Assembly (NCBI GenBank): GCA_003139975.1
Contig: PLHN01000312.1
Span: 1-8,968, forward strand
Direction of reading: 5' to 3'
From: Acidobacteriaceae bacterium
GTDB lineage: Bacteria > Acidobacteriota > Terriglobia > Terriglobales > Acidobacteriaceae
DNA: 8,968 nt
This document shows positions 1 through 6,530 of the stretch, piece by piece; within the stretch, counting starts at the first letter, position 1, and the number at the start of each line of letters is the position of its first letter. The notes under the pieces were generated by a model. That model was not told the DNA's origin and did no database searches. It saw only the letters and a list, made by a program, of their open reading frames with translations. Both the position numbers and the translations under genes were made by a program.

Positions 1-494
1 TTGGGCTCGGCCGTGGTGCCGGAAGTAAAAACGATTTCGAGCGGTTCGGAAGGCTGAATGTCGACCGGAAGAAAGCGCTCGGCTCCATGGTGCGCGACCG
101 CGGCTGGCAGATCGGAGGGGTCGAGCGTGGCGAGTCCTTCGAAAAGTGGCGCCCGCTCGCGCGGACAGAGGATGAGGTTGGTACGCACTTGGCCGCTGAT
201 GCGGCGGACAAAGTCGGGGCTGGAACCGTCATCGACCGGAACGGCGATGACGCCCGAAACAGCGCACGCCAGAAAAGCGGCGACCCACTCCGCGCAATTT
301 GGGCCCCAGAGGAGAATGGCATCGCCTTTTGTAATGTCGCGGGCGCCCAGTTCGCGTGCAAACTGGCCGGCGACGCGCGCGACCCGCTCATAGGACCAGC
401 GCTCGCGGCGATATCCTCGGGGAAAAACATAGGCAGGTCCCGAACCCCAGCGCTCGAAGGCCGCTAGGTAATTCTGGCCGAAATCGCCCGACAC
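1..494 (-). CDS. AMP-forming acyl-CoA synthetase / AMP-dependent ligase, N-terminal part (runs off left edge)
   Basis: Enzymes of this family activate a carboxylic acid (often a fatty acid) with ATP to an acyl-AMP, then usually pass it to CoA. Translating the minus strand gives an uninterrupted frame of about 164 residues. It contains the family's N-terminal signature (SYERVARVAGQFARELG, then a WGPNCAEWVAAFLACAVSG segment with VPVD after it) and, at the very edge, the phosphate-binding A3 motif FTSGTTAEP at about residues 156-164. The rest of the adenylation domain and the C-terminal lid lie outside the window, so the substrate cannot be read. The start is uncertain: GTG codons beginning at 494, 506 and 530 are all in frame after a stop, and none has a strong ribosome site. 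I use 494 because SGDFGQNYLAAF follows it directly and a GGG lies a few bases upstream. The gene is divergent from the lipoprotein toxin at 578. Plus-strand frames over this region are shadows. Confidence 0.85.
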   Translation of the reverse strand, partial: MSGDFGQNYLAAFERWGSGPAYVFPRGYRRERWSYERVARVAGQFARELGARDITKGDAILLWGPNCAEWVAAFLACAVSGVIAVPVDDGSSPDFVRRISGQVRTNLILCPRERAPLFEGLATLDPSDLPAAVAHHGAERFLPVDIQPSEPLEIVFTSGTTAEP

Positions 495-577
495 ACTTGC
501 CCGCACACCCTGTTTAGTAGCACAATTCACGAATCTTTACAGGAAGCCTGTGCCCAATGGGCGCAGATTGAGGTTGA

Positions 578-1114
578 GTGGCTGAATTTTTCCAAGCGCG
601 GGTAACGATGAGCGCAGTCCTGATCGTGGCGCTGGTTTCGCTGGTTGCGTGTCAGAGTCCGACTGCTGCGAACAATGCGAGCGCGACCGCGGCTCCCGCG
701 ACGGGGCGACAGGAAACCCGTCTTGCCGGCGGCCCGTCCCGCGACCTTAGCCAGGACGAAGCTGCCGGCGGACACATCCTCCGCAAACATGTTGGCCAGA
801 CCGACGACGAACTGCGCGAGCGGTTGGAGCGGGAGCGCCATATCACCGGCGCCTCGACTTATACCGACCGTCCCACGGCTGAGCGCGCGGTGGGCGCAGC
901 CATTGGGCAATCGCAGGGACGGATCGAGCGCTGGCTTAGCCGCACCGGCGGACACGCCAACCTGGTGCTCGACTACGAAAGCCCCGAGCCGATCGGCCGC
1001 ACCATGAATCGTGGCGAGGATCGCGCTCATCCCTGCTCTCATGCGCTGGTGGTTCTGAAATATGCCGGGCCCAACGACTATTACGTTCTGACTTCTTATC
1101 CGGAGTGCCGCTGA
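578..1114 (+). CDS. Lipoprotein with RNase A-like (CdiA-CT type) toxin domain
   Basis: Predicted 178-residue secreted lipoprotein. Residues 11-25 form a hydrophobic signal ending in the lipobox LVAC (Cys25); Gln at +2 is not an inner-membrane retention residue. A Ser/Ala/Thr/Pro linker (about 26-50) leads to a domain at about 55-178 with DLSQDEAAGGHILRKHVGQT, the ASTYTDRPTAERAV helix, IGR, and a terminal VLTSYPECR. This is the pattern I recall for the bacterial RNase A-like domain at the C-terminus of contact-dependent inhibition proteins such as that of Yersinia kristensenii. The catalytic residues recalled there (His, Arg, Thr, Tyr at 175, 186, 276, 278) map without a gap to His71, Arg82, Thr172 and Tyr174. 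Expected activity is RNA cleavage in a target cell. The GTG start at 578 is preferred: GAGG at 570-573 precedes it, and it supplies an Arg in the signal n-region. ATG 608 would leave the signal uncharged and has a poor ribosome site. The stop overlaps the next gene by ATGA. Fold assignment is strong; the toxin role is inference. Confidence 0.82.
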   Translation: MAEFFQARVTMSAVLIVALVSLVACQSPTAANNASATAAPATGRQETRLAGGPSRDLSQDEAAGGHILRKHVGQTDDELRERLERERHITGASTYTDRPTAERAVGAAIGQSQGRIERWLSRTGGHANLVLDYESPEPIGRTMNRGEDRAHPCSHALVVLKYAGPNDYYVLTSYPECR

Positions 1115-1458
1115 TGAAAACACACAGCCCGAAGGTAGACATGACGGCGGAAAACTTTCCTGCACTGCACACGTTTCTGCGCGGCTATTTTCATGAGGAT
1201 GTGGCGGACGAATACGGGACCGCCCCCGAGGCCGCCGACCAGTTCTGCGAAGATGCCGACAGCGACGAACGCATTCCGGTAGCGCGGGAGTGGCAAAAGA
1301 TCGTGGAGATGACGGAAGGGCAAGTCTCCCCTTTGAACGCGGCCCTGAAGAAGCTGGGTTCCGCCATTCAGCTGAAAGAAGATCAAATACCGGCGATCTC
1401 GGCAATTTTTGCGCGCTGCCTGGGGGCGAAACCTTCGCGAAAAGCGGCGAATGAATGA
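1114..1458 (+). CDS. CdiI-family immunity protein, predicted partner of the upstream RNase
   Basis: A 114-residue soluble protein with no signal peptide, as expected for a cytoplasmic immunity protein. Its core FPALHTFLRGYFHEDVADEYG (from about residue 14) matches the hallmark of the CdiI immunity family as I recall it: an aromatic-rich helix ending in YFH(E/Q)D, then an EYG turn. An acidic stretch follows (EAADQFCEDADSDE), then a helical C-terminal half. The high acidic content suits binding of a basic RNase. ATG 1114 overlaps the toxin stop as ATGA and has GGAG at 1102-1105, eight bases upstream, so the pair should be translationally coupled. ATG 1141 (GAAGG at 1131-1135) is a credible alternative start just before the conserved core; GTG 1105 lies on the ribosome site and is unlikely. 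Expected role: to bind the RNase domain and protect the producer or its kin. Family assignment is from recalled motifs; the pairing is inferred from adjacency and overlap. Confidence 0.75.
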   Translation: MKTHSPKVDMTAENFPALHTFLRGYFHEDVADEYGTAPEAADQFCEDADSDERIPVAREWQKIVEMTEGQVSPLNAALKKLGSAIQLKEDQIPAISAIFARCLGAKPSRKAANE

Positions 1459-1695
1459 AGGCGATTCGCTCCTTCTGGGACTGGGAAATTTTGGGATTTG
1501 CCGTTGTGCCCGGAGTCCCGCCGCCCCAATAGCGCGAAAAGATCACGGGAGGAGGCGGAGGGACGCCGATTCCACAAAAAACACTAGACTGTGACGTAGC
1601 TCACCGCGCGAATGTACGGGTGTGGCTACTGTTTGTGCGTACGGGCGGGCACCAAGCCCTTTTCGCCCAGCCATCTAATTCCAGGAGTCTCCGCT

Positions 1696-3006
1696 ATGCC
1701 GCAGGACACTATAACAATCACTGACAACCGAACGGGGCAGAACTATTCCCTGCCGATCGAGAACGGAACGATCCGGGCGATGGATCTGCGCAAGATTAAA
1801 ACGGGCCCAGAAGATTTCGGGCTCATGACCTATGACCCAGCCTTCATGAACACGGCCTCCTGCCGCAGCGCAATCACCTTCATTGACGGTGATAAGGGGA
1901 TCCTGCGCTACCGGGGATACCCGATTGAAGTGCTGGCCGAGCACTGCACCTACCTCGAAGTCGCGTACTTGCTTCTTTTCGGCGAGTTGCCGACGGAGAG
2001 CCAGTTGAAAGACTGGGTGAGCGAGATTACGCATCACACCATGATTCACGAGAGCACAAAGAAGTTCATGGAGGGTTTCCGTTACGATGCTCATCCCATG
2101 GCCATGTTCGTGAGCACGGTGGCAGCGCTCTCCGGCGTTTATCCTGAATCGCGCCAGATCCAGGATCCTGCCAACCGCCTGCATCAGATCAAACGTCTGA
2201 TCGGCAAGGTGCCATCCATCGCCGCCATGTCGTACCGGCATAGCGTGGGCTTCCCCTACGTCTATCCCGACAACGACCTTACCTACCCAGAAAACTTCAT
2301 GAACATGCTGTGGAAGATGGTCGAGCCGAAGTATGTCGCCAACCCCGTGATTGCTCGCGCCCTCGACATCCTTTTTATTCTGCATGCCGATCATGAGCAG
2401 AATTGCAGCGCCAATGCAATGCGGGCCGTGGGAAGCTCGCAAACCGATCCCTACCTGGCGACAGCCGCCGCCGCGGCAGCGCTTTCAGGACCTCTGCACG
2501 GCGGAGCGAACGAAGAAGTGTTGCGCATGCTTGACGAGATCGGCTCCAAAGACAATGTCCCCGCTTATATCAAGAAGATCAAGGAAGGCAAAGGCAAGTT
2601 AATGGGCTTCGGCCATCGCATCTACAAGAACTATGATCCGCGGGCCAAGATCATCAAGTGGACGGCTGACCGGGTCTTCGAGGTTACCGGCCACAATGCC
2701 AAGATCGAAATCGCGCTCGAGTTGGAGCGCATCGCCTTACAGGACGAGTATTTCGTTCAGCGCAAGCTCTATCCGAACGTCGATTTCTACTCCGGCATCA
2801 TGTACCAGGCAATGGGCTTCAGGCCGGAGATGTTTACTGTTCTGTTCGCCATCCCGCGCACTTGCGGCTGGTTGGCACAGTGGCAGGAAATGATCACCGA
2901 TCCCGAGCAGAAGATCGCCCGGCCGCGTCAGGTCTGGATCGGGCACGAAACGCGCGAGTTTGTGCCGATGGCGAAGCGGACTGCGTCGGGAGTATTGGCG
3001 CGATAA
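1696..3006 (+). CDS. gltA: Citrate synthase (type II, GltA-like)
   Basis: Condenses acetyl-CoA with oxaloacetate to citrate, the entry step of the TCA cycle, in the cytoplasm. The 436-residue product matches the usual length of bacterial GltA (about 427). It aligns by eye with E. coli GltA throughout: TASCRSAITFIDGDKGILRY near the N-terminus, LHADHEQN at about 229-236, GPLHGGANEE with catalytic His268, GFGHRIYKNYDPRA with catalytic His307, YPNVDFYSG with catalytic Asp363, and KIARPRQVW near the C-terminus. All three catalytic residues are present. The frame is open from 1612, but ATG 1696 is chosen because AGGAG at 1683-1687 sits eight bases before it and MPQDTITITDN is a natural N-terminus. 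The gene is 237 bp downstream of the immunity gene, so it is probably transcribed separately. A long hairpin follows the stop. Whether it shows the NADH inhibition of hexameric type II enzymes cannot be told. Confidence 0.97.
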   Translation: MPQDTITITDNRTGQNYSLPIENGTIRAMDLRKIKTGPEDFGLMTYDPAFMNTASCRSAITFIDGDKGILRYRGYPIEVLAEHCTYLEVAYLLLFGELPTESQLKDWVSEITHHTMIHESTKKFMEGFRYDAHPMAMFVSTVAALSGVYPESRQIQDPANRLHQIKRLIGKVPSIAAMSYRHSVGFPYVYPDNDLTYPENFMNMLWKMVEPKYVANPVIARALDILFILHADHEQNCSANAMRAVGSSQTDPYLATAAAAAALSGPLHGGANEEVLRMLDEIGSKDNVPAYIKKIKEGKGKLMGFGHRIYKNYDPRAKIIKWTADRVFEVTGHNAKIEIALELERIALQDEYFVQRKLYPNVDFYSGIMYQAMGFRPEMFTVLFAIPRTCGWLAQWQEMITDPEQKIARPRQVWIGHETREFVPMAKRTASGVLAR

Positions 3007-3013
3007 AGCCAGG

Positions 3014-3059
3014 GGCCGGGATCGATCGGGTGGTAATAGAAGTCCGAACGCTCCCGGCC
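3014..3059 (+). terminator. Hairpin after gltA, possible terminator or 3' stabiliser
   Basis: The arms GGCCGGGA (3014-3021) and TCCCGGCC (3052-3059) pair perfectly. Pairing resumes inside at 3023-3024 with 3049-3050 and at TCGG 3026-3029 with CCGA 3044-3047, leaving a 14-base loop. The structure starts eight bases after the gltA stop codon, the position expected for a 3' end hairpin. No T-tract follows, so it is not a classic intrinsic terminator and could instead protect the mRNA 3' end or assist factor-dependent termination. Confidence 0.45.
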
Positions 3060-3174
3060 TGCTCTTGCGGTCGGAAGTTAAGATTTTGCCCAAGGTGCGC
3101 TATCGCTCCGGTGGCGCAGATTTGTCATTCGAGGCGTCCTCACCATCTCAAGACCGGACGTACACTCCCTTTCG

Positions 3175-3229
3175 GTAACCCCCAGTAATCGTCAGTAACC
3201 ATCGCGTCGGTGGCACCCAGACTTACAAT
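3175..3229 (+). promoter_or_regulatory. Three phased GTAAYC repeats upstream of a TACAAT box
   Basis: GTAACC (3175-3180), GTAATC (3185-3190) and GTAACC (3195-3200) recur with an exact 10-bp period; the last two extend to CAGTAAYC. A regulator bound to them would meet the same face of the helix each time. TACAAT at 3224-3229 matches five of six bases of a sigma-70 -10 box, but no good -35 box lies 16-18 bp before it. The repeats sit about where an activator replacing the -35 contact could bind. The layout is seen directly; the regulatory role is inference, with the TPR gene as the likely target. Confidence 0.35.
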
Positions 3230-3269
3230 AACCTTACTCCGCAATCCCGATGGTGTGGTTGGCGGTGTT

Positions 3270-3291
3270 TCGCCGGGATAAGTCCCGGCGA
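3270..3291 (+). repeat. Perfect 9-bp hairpin with TAAG loop in the leader of the TPR gene
   Basis: TCGCCGGGA (3270-3278) and TCCCGGCGA (3283-3291) form nine consecutive pairs around the four-base loop TAAG. It lies 74 bases before the start codon at 3366 and has no T-tract on either strand, so it is not an intrinsic terminator. Its arms share GCCGGGA/TCCCGGC with the hairpin at 3014-3059. It may be a leader structure or a member of a dispersed palindromic repeat family. Confidence 0.5.
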
Positions 3292-3365
3292 GGTCGGGCC
3301 CGTCAGGCAACGCTCCCAGGGAAATGGGCGTTCGACGGCAATCTAGGCTGGAGTCCGTAAATCCT

Positions 3366-6300
3366 ATGGCGTTTGTTTTCGGTTTTAACAAACAGAAGGT
3401 TCTCAGCGCCGCGGAAAAATTCGTTCAGCAGGGCAAGCTGCAGAATGCTATCGCTGAATACGAGAAGGTCCGCAAACACGATGAAAAGGATCTTACAGTT
3501 GCCAATACGATTGGCGATCTGTACTCGCGGCTGGGCGATACCGAAAAGGCCATCGAATGTTTCAAAGCGGTCGGCGATGCCTATGCGGCGCAGGGTTTTA
3601 CGGTCAAGGGCATTGCCATGTACAAGAAGATCACCAAGCTCCAGCCGAGCATGGATGGATCTTTGAAGCTGGCGGAGCTCTACACCCAACAAGGCCTCTT
3701 CAATGATGCGCGGGCGCAATATCTGCAAGTTGCCGAAGAATTCATGAAGAGTGGGGACATGGAGCAGGCAGTGCGCCTGTTCCAGAAGGTTCTTGAAATG
3801 GACCCGGAAAACGTGCCGATGCGGGTCAAACTCGCCGAGGTTTACGTCAAACTGGGCAAAAAGAAAGAAGCGTGGGAAATCTTCAGCGCGGCAGCGGAGT
3901 CGTTGCGCGCACGCGGTTCCCTGGCCGCCGCGGAAGACATTTTGCAACGTATGCTCGTGCTTGATCCGAGCAACAGCTACGTCCTGCTGATGCGGGGGCG
4001 GGCGGCGCTCGACAGCGACGATCCGAAGGCTGCCATTCAGTATCTGGAAAGGGCTGCCGACATTGATTTGCATCCGGAGGGACTGCGCGATCTTCTGAAG
4101 GCATACCTGGAAAGCGGAGATCTCGCCAAGTGCGCGCCGCTGGCTGAAAAGCTGTCAACGGTTCACAACGACCCCGAGGGGTTGTTCTTGCTGGCAGAAG
4201 GCGCGGCCCGGCTGGGCCACTACAATAAAGCGCTGGAGATCTATGCCACGTATGCGGAACGTCTGCTGGCTGCCGATTCGACGAAGCTGCTCGCGAACCT
4301 ACATTCCCTGATCGCGCACGTTCAAGGCGATGCGGGCGCACTCGAAAAACTGTTGGAGCTTCTCAACAAGTCGGGCGAGAGCACGCACATCAACGAGGTC
4401 GCCGAGTTGCTGGCCCATGCTTCCGTGAAGAACGGGAACCTCGAACGCGCACGCGGACTGTATCAAATGCTGGCGGCGAACGAACCGCAGAACGCGTTGC
4501 ACACGCAGAATTGTCAGCAGATCACGGAGCGCCTGCAGGGAATCTCCATTCCGGCGGTCACGGGAATCACGCCCGAAGAAGGGGCCCTGATCGTCGAGGA
4601 ACTGGAGACGATGGCGCCGATGATCGACCAGGAGTATCCGGACCAGATCGCAATCGCGGTACGCGCGGCGGTCACGGATGCGGATCTGTTCCTTTCCTAT
4701 AACCTGCCGGACAAGGCGCTTGTGCCTCTGCTTGGCGTGCTGCCACAAGCACCGCGGGATGTCCGTTTGAACCAACGGTTGGCTGCGCTACACACACGCT
4801 TTCAGCGCTTTGCCGAGGCTGCCGTCTGTTGCCGGACACTTGAAAGCGTCTTTCACGACGCCAGCCACCCGGATGAAGCTGTGCGCTATGGAGAGCTGGC
4901 TGCGCGCTACGAACAAAACACCGGTGTCGCAGTTGCCGAGGACGTTGCACCTGTGACGGCCGCACCCGTGCCTCCACCTGCCCACTTGCCCGAACCCAAG
5001 ACGGAGAGGCATCCGGAGTTCTCGGTCGAAGAAATGGCAGGGCACGCTTCTGAGGATACGCAAGACGATGTTTCTTCCGAGTGGGAACACGCGCTGGCAA
5101 TGGACGAAAGCACGCCGGTGGTGGAGACGGCTGCAACAGCCCACGCTCCGAGGGACCCCGAAAACGAGGAGATCGCCGAAACGGTGGAAGAGATCCGTTT
5201 CTATCTCGAGCATTTCATGACCGACCAGGCGCGAACAGGCCTCGAGAGGTTGGAGACGCTGACAAACGATGCGGCCGTTGTTGATCCGCTGCGCGCTGCC
5301 ATCGCATCGGGGGGCAAGCCGGCCGAGGACACGGAGGCGGAGATTGCCGAAATCAATGCTGACGATCCAGCGACATTTGAAATTGAACTGAAGACGCCTT
5401 ACGCCGACGAAACTACGCATGACGCCGGTTTATTGGCTGGCTATGACACCGGGCGCCACGACGATACGGCGAATCAGATCGCTCCGGCCCAAATAACGCC
5501 CGCGCACAGACAAGACGCGCACGTTGGCCTCCTGCACCATGAATCCGCAGCGGCGGAACCGGTGCATGCCGAGACCGCGCATGCGGCGGCAGATGAACTG
5601 ACCTCGCTGGTGGCAGATCTGGAAAGCTCGCTCGGCACTTCTTTCCCGATCGCGCCTTCCGCCGGTGAGGCGCTGGCAGGCGAGCCAGAACTCAGCAAGT
5701 CCTCGGCAGAGCCGTCTTTGCCAGCAGAACACTCAACCCCAACCATGCCGGGCTGGCCGGGCGCGACGCCGGCAAAGCGCGTTCCGCCGCTGTTTGTGCA
5801 GGAACCTGAGCCGGTGGCCCATGGCGATGCCGCTCCAGTGGTGGCGGCCTTACCTGCGGCGGCAGCAAGTGGTGCGGCAGCCGCTACAGCTCCCGCAATG
5901 ATGAGCTATACCCCGGCCCCGGTTCGACCGCTGGGGACAGGTGCGCAGGCCATGCATCCCTCCGGCAGCGTTGATCTCTCCGAAATTTTCGGCGAGCTTA
6001 AGCACGAACTCGAAGAAGGCGCGCCCGCCATCGATGAGGATCCGGAAACGCATTACAACCTGGGCGTAGCTTTCCGCGAGATGGGCCTGCTCGATGAGGC
6101 GATTGCCGAACTGCAAAAGGTCTGCGCCGCGATCGAGCACGGGCATCCCTTCTCGCAGACCGTCCAGACCTACACCTGGCTGGCACAGTGCTTCCTCGAC
6201 AAAGGCGTACCCGAGGCCGCGATTCGCTGGTACGAAAAGGCGCTCCACATCCCGGGACTTGACGGTGAGGCGCGTGTGGCCATCAACTACGAACTCGGTT

Positions 6301-6416
6301 CCGTTTGCGAGAGTGCTCACGATAAACCCGGCGCACTGCGTCATTTCACCTACGTTTATGGCGCAAATATCGATTATCGCGACGTGGCCGAGCGCATTCA
6401 GGCTCTGAAGTCGTAG
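3366..6416 (+). CDS. Large tetratricopeptide-repeat (TPR) protein
   Basis: A 1016-residue protein with no signal peptide or membrane segment. Residues 1 to about 515 are a solenoid of helix pairs with repeated TPR signatures, for example LQNAIAEYEKV, ANTIGDLYSRLGDTEKAIECF, LKLAELYTQQGLFNDARAQY, VRLFQKVLEMDPENV and VKLAEVYVKLGKKKEAWEIF. From about 516 to 865 is a low-complexity linker rich in Ala, Pro, Glu and His, interrupted near 598-645 by a short helical unit (EEIRFYLEHFMTDQARTGLERL). The C-terminal module, about 868-1016, opens with SVDLSEIFGELKHELEEG and continues EDPETHYNLGVAFREMGLLDEAIAELQKV plus two further repeats. TPRs mediate protein-protein contacts. The layout recalls large TPR scaffolds in acidobacteria and deltaproteobacteria, some near motility or pilus genes, but nothing here fixes a function. 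ATG 3366 (MAFVFGFNKQKVLSAAEKF) is chosen over ATG 3324 because the TPR-like sequence begins at once; GGAG at 3350-3353 is rather far upstream. Confidence 0.93.
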   Translation: MAFVFGFNKQKVLSAAEKFVQQGKLQNAIAEYEKVRKHDEKDLTVANTIGDLYSRLGDTEKAIECFKAVGDAYAAQGFTVKGIAMYKKITKLQPSMDGSLKLAELYTQQGLFNDARAQYLQVAEEFMKSGDMEQAVRLFQKVLEMDPENVPMRVKLAEVYVKLGKKKEAWEIFSAAAESLRARGSLAAAEDILQRMLVLDPSNSYVLLMRGRAALDSDDPKAAIQYLERAADIDLHPEGLRDLLKAYLESGDLAKCAPLAEKLSTVHNDPEGLFLLAEGAARLGHYNKALEIYATYAERLLAADSTKLLANLHSLIAHVQGDAGALEKLLELLNKSGESTHINEVAELLAHASVKNGNLERARGLYQMLAANEPQNALHTQNCQQITERLQGISIPAVTGITPEEGALIVEELETMAPMIDQEYPDQIAIAVRAAVTDADLFLSYNLPDKALVPLLGVLPQAPRDVRLNQRLAALHTRFQRFAEAAVCCRTLESVFHDASHPDEAVRYGELAARYEQNTGVAVAEDVAPVTAAPVPPPAHLPEPKTERHPEFSVEEMAGHASEDTQDDVSSEWEHALAMDESTPVVETAATAHAPRDPENEEIAETVEEIRFYLEHFMTDQARTGLERLETLTNDAAVVDPLRAAIASGGKPAEDTEAEIAEINADDPATFEIELKTPYADETTHDAGLLAGYDTGRHDDTANQIAPAQITPAHRQDAHVGLLHHESAAAEPVHAETAHAAADELTSLVADLESSLGTSFPIAPSAGEALAGEPELSKSSAEPSLPAEHSTPTMPGWPGATPAKRVPPLFVQEPEPVAHGDAAPVVAALPAAAASGAAAATAPAMMSYTPAPVRPLGTGAQAMHPSGSVDLSEIFGELKHELEEGAPAIDEDPETHYNLGVAFREMGLLDEAIAELQKVCAAIEHGHPFSQTVQTYTWLAQCFLDKGVPEAAIRWYEKALHIPGLDGEARVAINYELGSVCESAHDKPGALRHFTYVYGANIDYRDVAERIQALKS

Positions 6417-6446
6417 AATGCGAAGGTGGGTACGGCGGCATGCGCA

Positions 6447-6515
6447 GGGGATGGACTGAATCCCGCGTTCATCCCAGGTTGAACCGTACAGGGAACCATC
6501 CGGGCAGCCATCCCC
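6447..6515 (+). repeat. Nested inverted repeat between the TPR and membrane-protein genes
   Basis: GGGGATGG (6447-6454) is the exact reverse complement of CCATCCCC (6508-6515). Inside it, CCCG (6462-6465) can pair with CGGG (6501-6504) and TCCC (6472-6475) with GGGA (6491-6494), giving an elongated interrupted stem. It occupies most of the 114-bp gap and ends 15 bases before the ATG at 6531. No T-tract follows. It could be an mRNA processing or leader structure; chance is not excluded. Confidence 0.3.
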
Positions 6516-6530
6516 ACACCGACGCGTGCA

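Larger units (their letters stand above)
3007..3365. other. Structured intergenic region between gltA and the TPR gene
   Basis: A 359-bp stretch with no credible gene; its open frames are short and lack family character. It holds a long hairpin right after gltA (3014-3059), three phased GTAAYC hexamers (3175-3200), a TACAAT that could be a -10 box (3224-3229), and a second very stable hairpin (3270-3291). A 9-base direct repeat, AACGCTCCC, occurs at 3047-3055 and 3309-3317. No tRNA cloverleaf was found. The promoter of the TPR gene is probably here, which would give a leader of over 100 bases containing the second hairpin. Confidence 0.6.

Noticed and set aside
58..467. Two overlapping plus-strand frames at the left edge
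   Set aside because: They are antisense to a clear adenylate-forming enzyme and show only composition-driven sequence.
1105..1458. GTG 1105 as the immunity gene start
   Set aside because: The GTG overlaps the GGAG that serves ATG 1114 and has no ribosome site of its own; it would add only three residues.
1477..1519. Imperfect inverted repeat GGGACT-GGG / CCC-GG-AGTCCC after the immunity gene, possible terminator
   Set aside because: It has a 2-base bulge, a loop of over 20 bases and no T-tract; too weak to annotate.
527..1546. Long minus-strand open frame of 339 codons opposite the toxin and immunity genes
   Set aside because: It lies antisense to two genes with recognisable families, its translation is Arg/Pro/Ser-rich and unlike any family, and long antisense frames are common in GC-rich DNA.
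1409..1594. A 61-codon frame overlapping the end of the immunity gene
   Set aside because: Mostly an out-of-frame shadow; no ribosome site and no recognisable sequence.
3074..3085. TCGGAAGTTAAG resembling a conserved segment of 5S rRNA
   Set aside because: Only this short stretch matches; the paired arms and the rest of a 5S rRNA are absent, and it sits in a protein-gene intergenic region.
3303..4073. Minus-strand 256-codon frame opposite the start of the TPR gene
   Set aside because: Shadow of the repetitive TPR coding sequence; the plus-strand product has clear repeat motifs.
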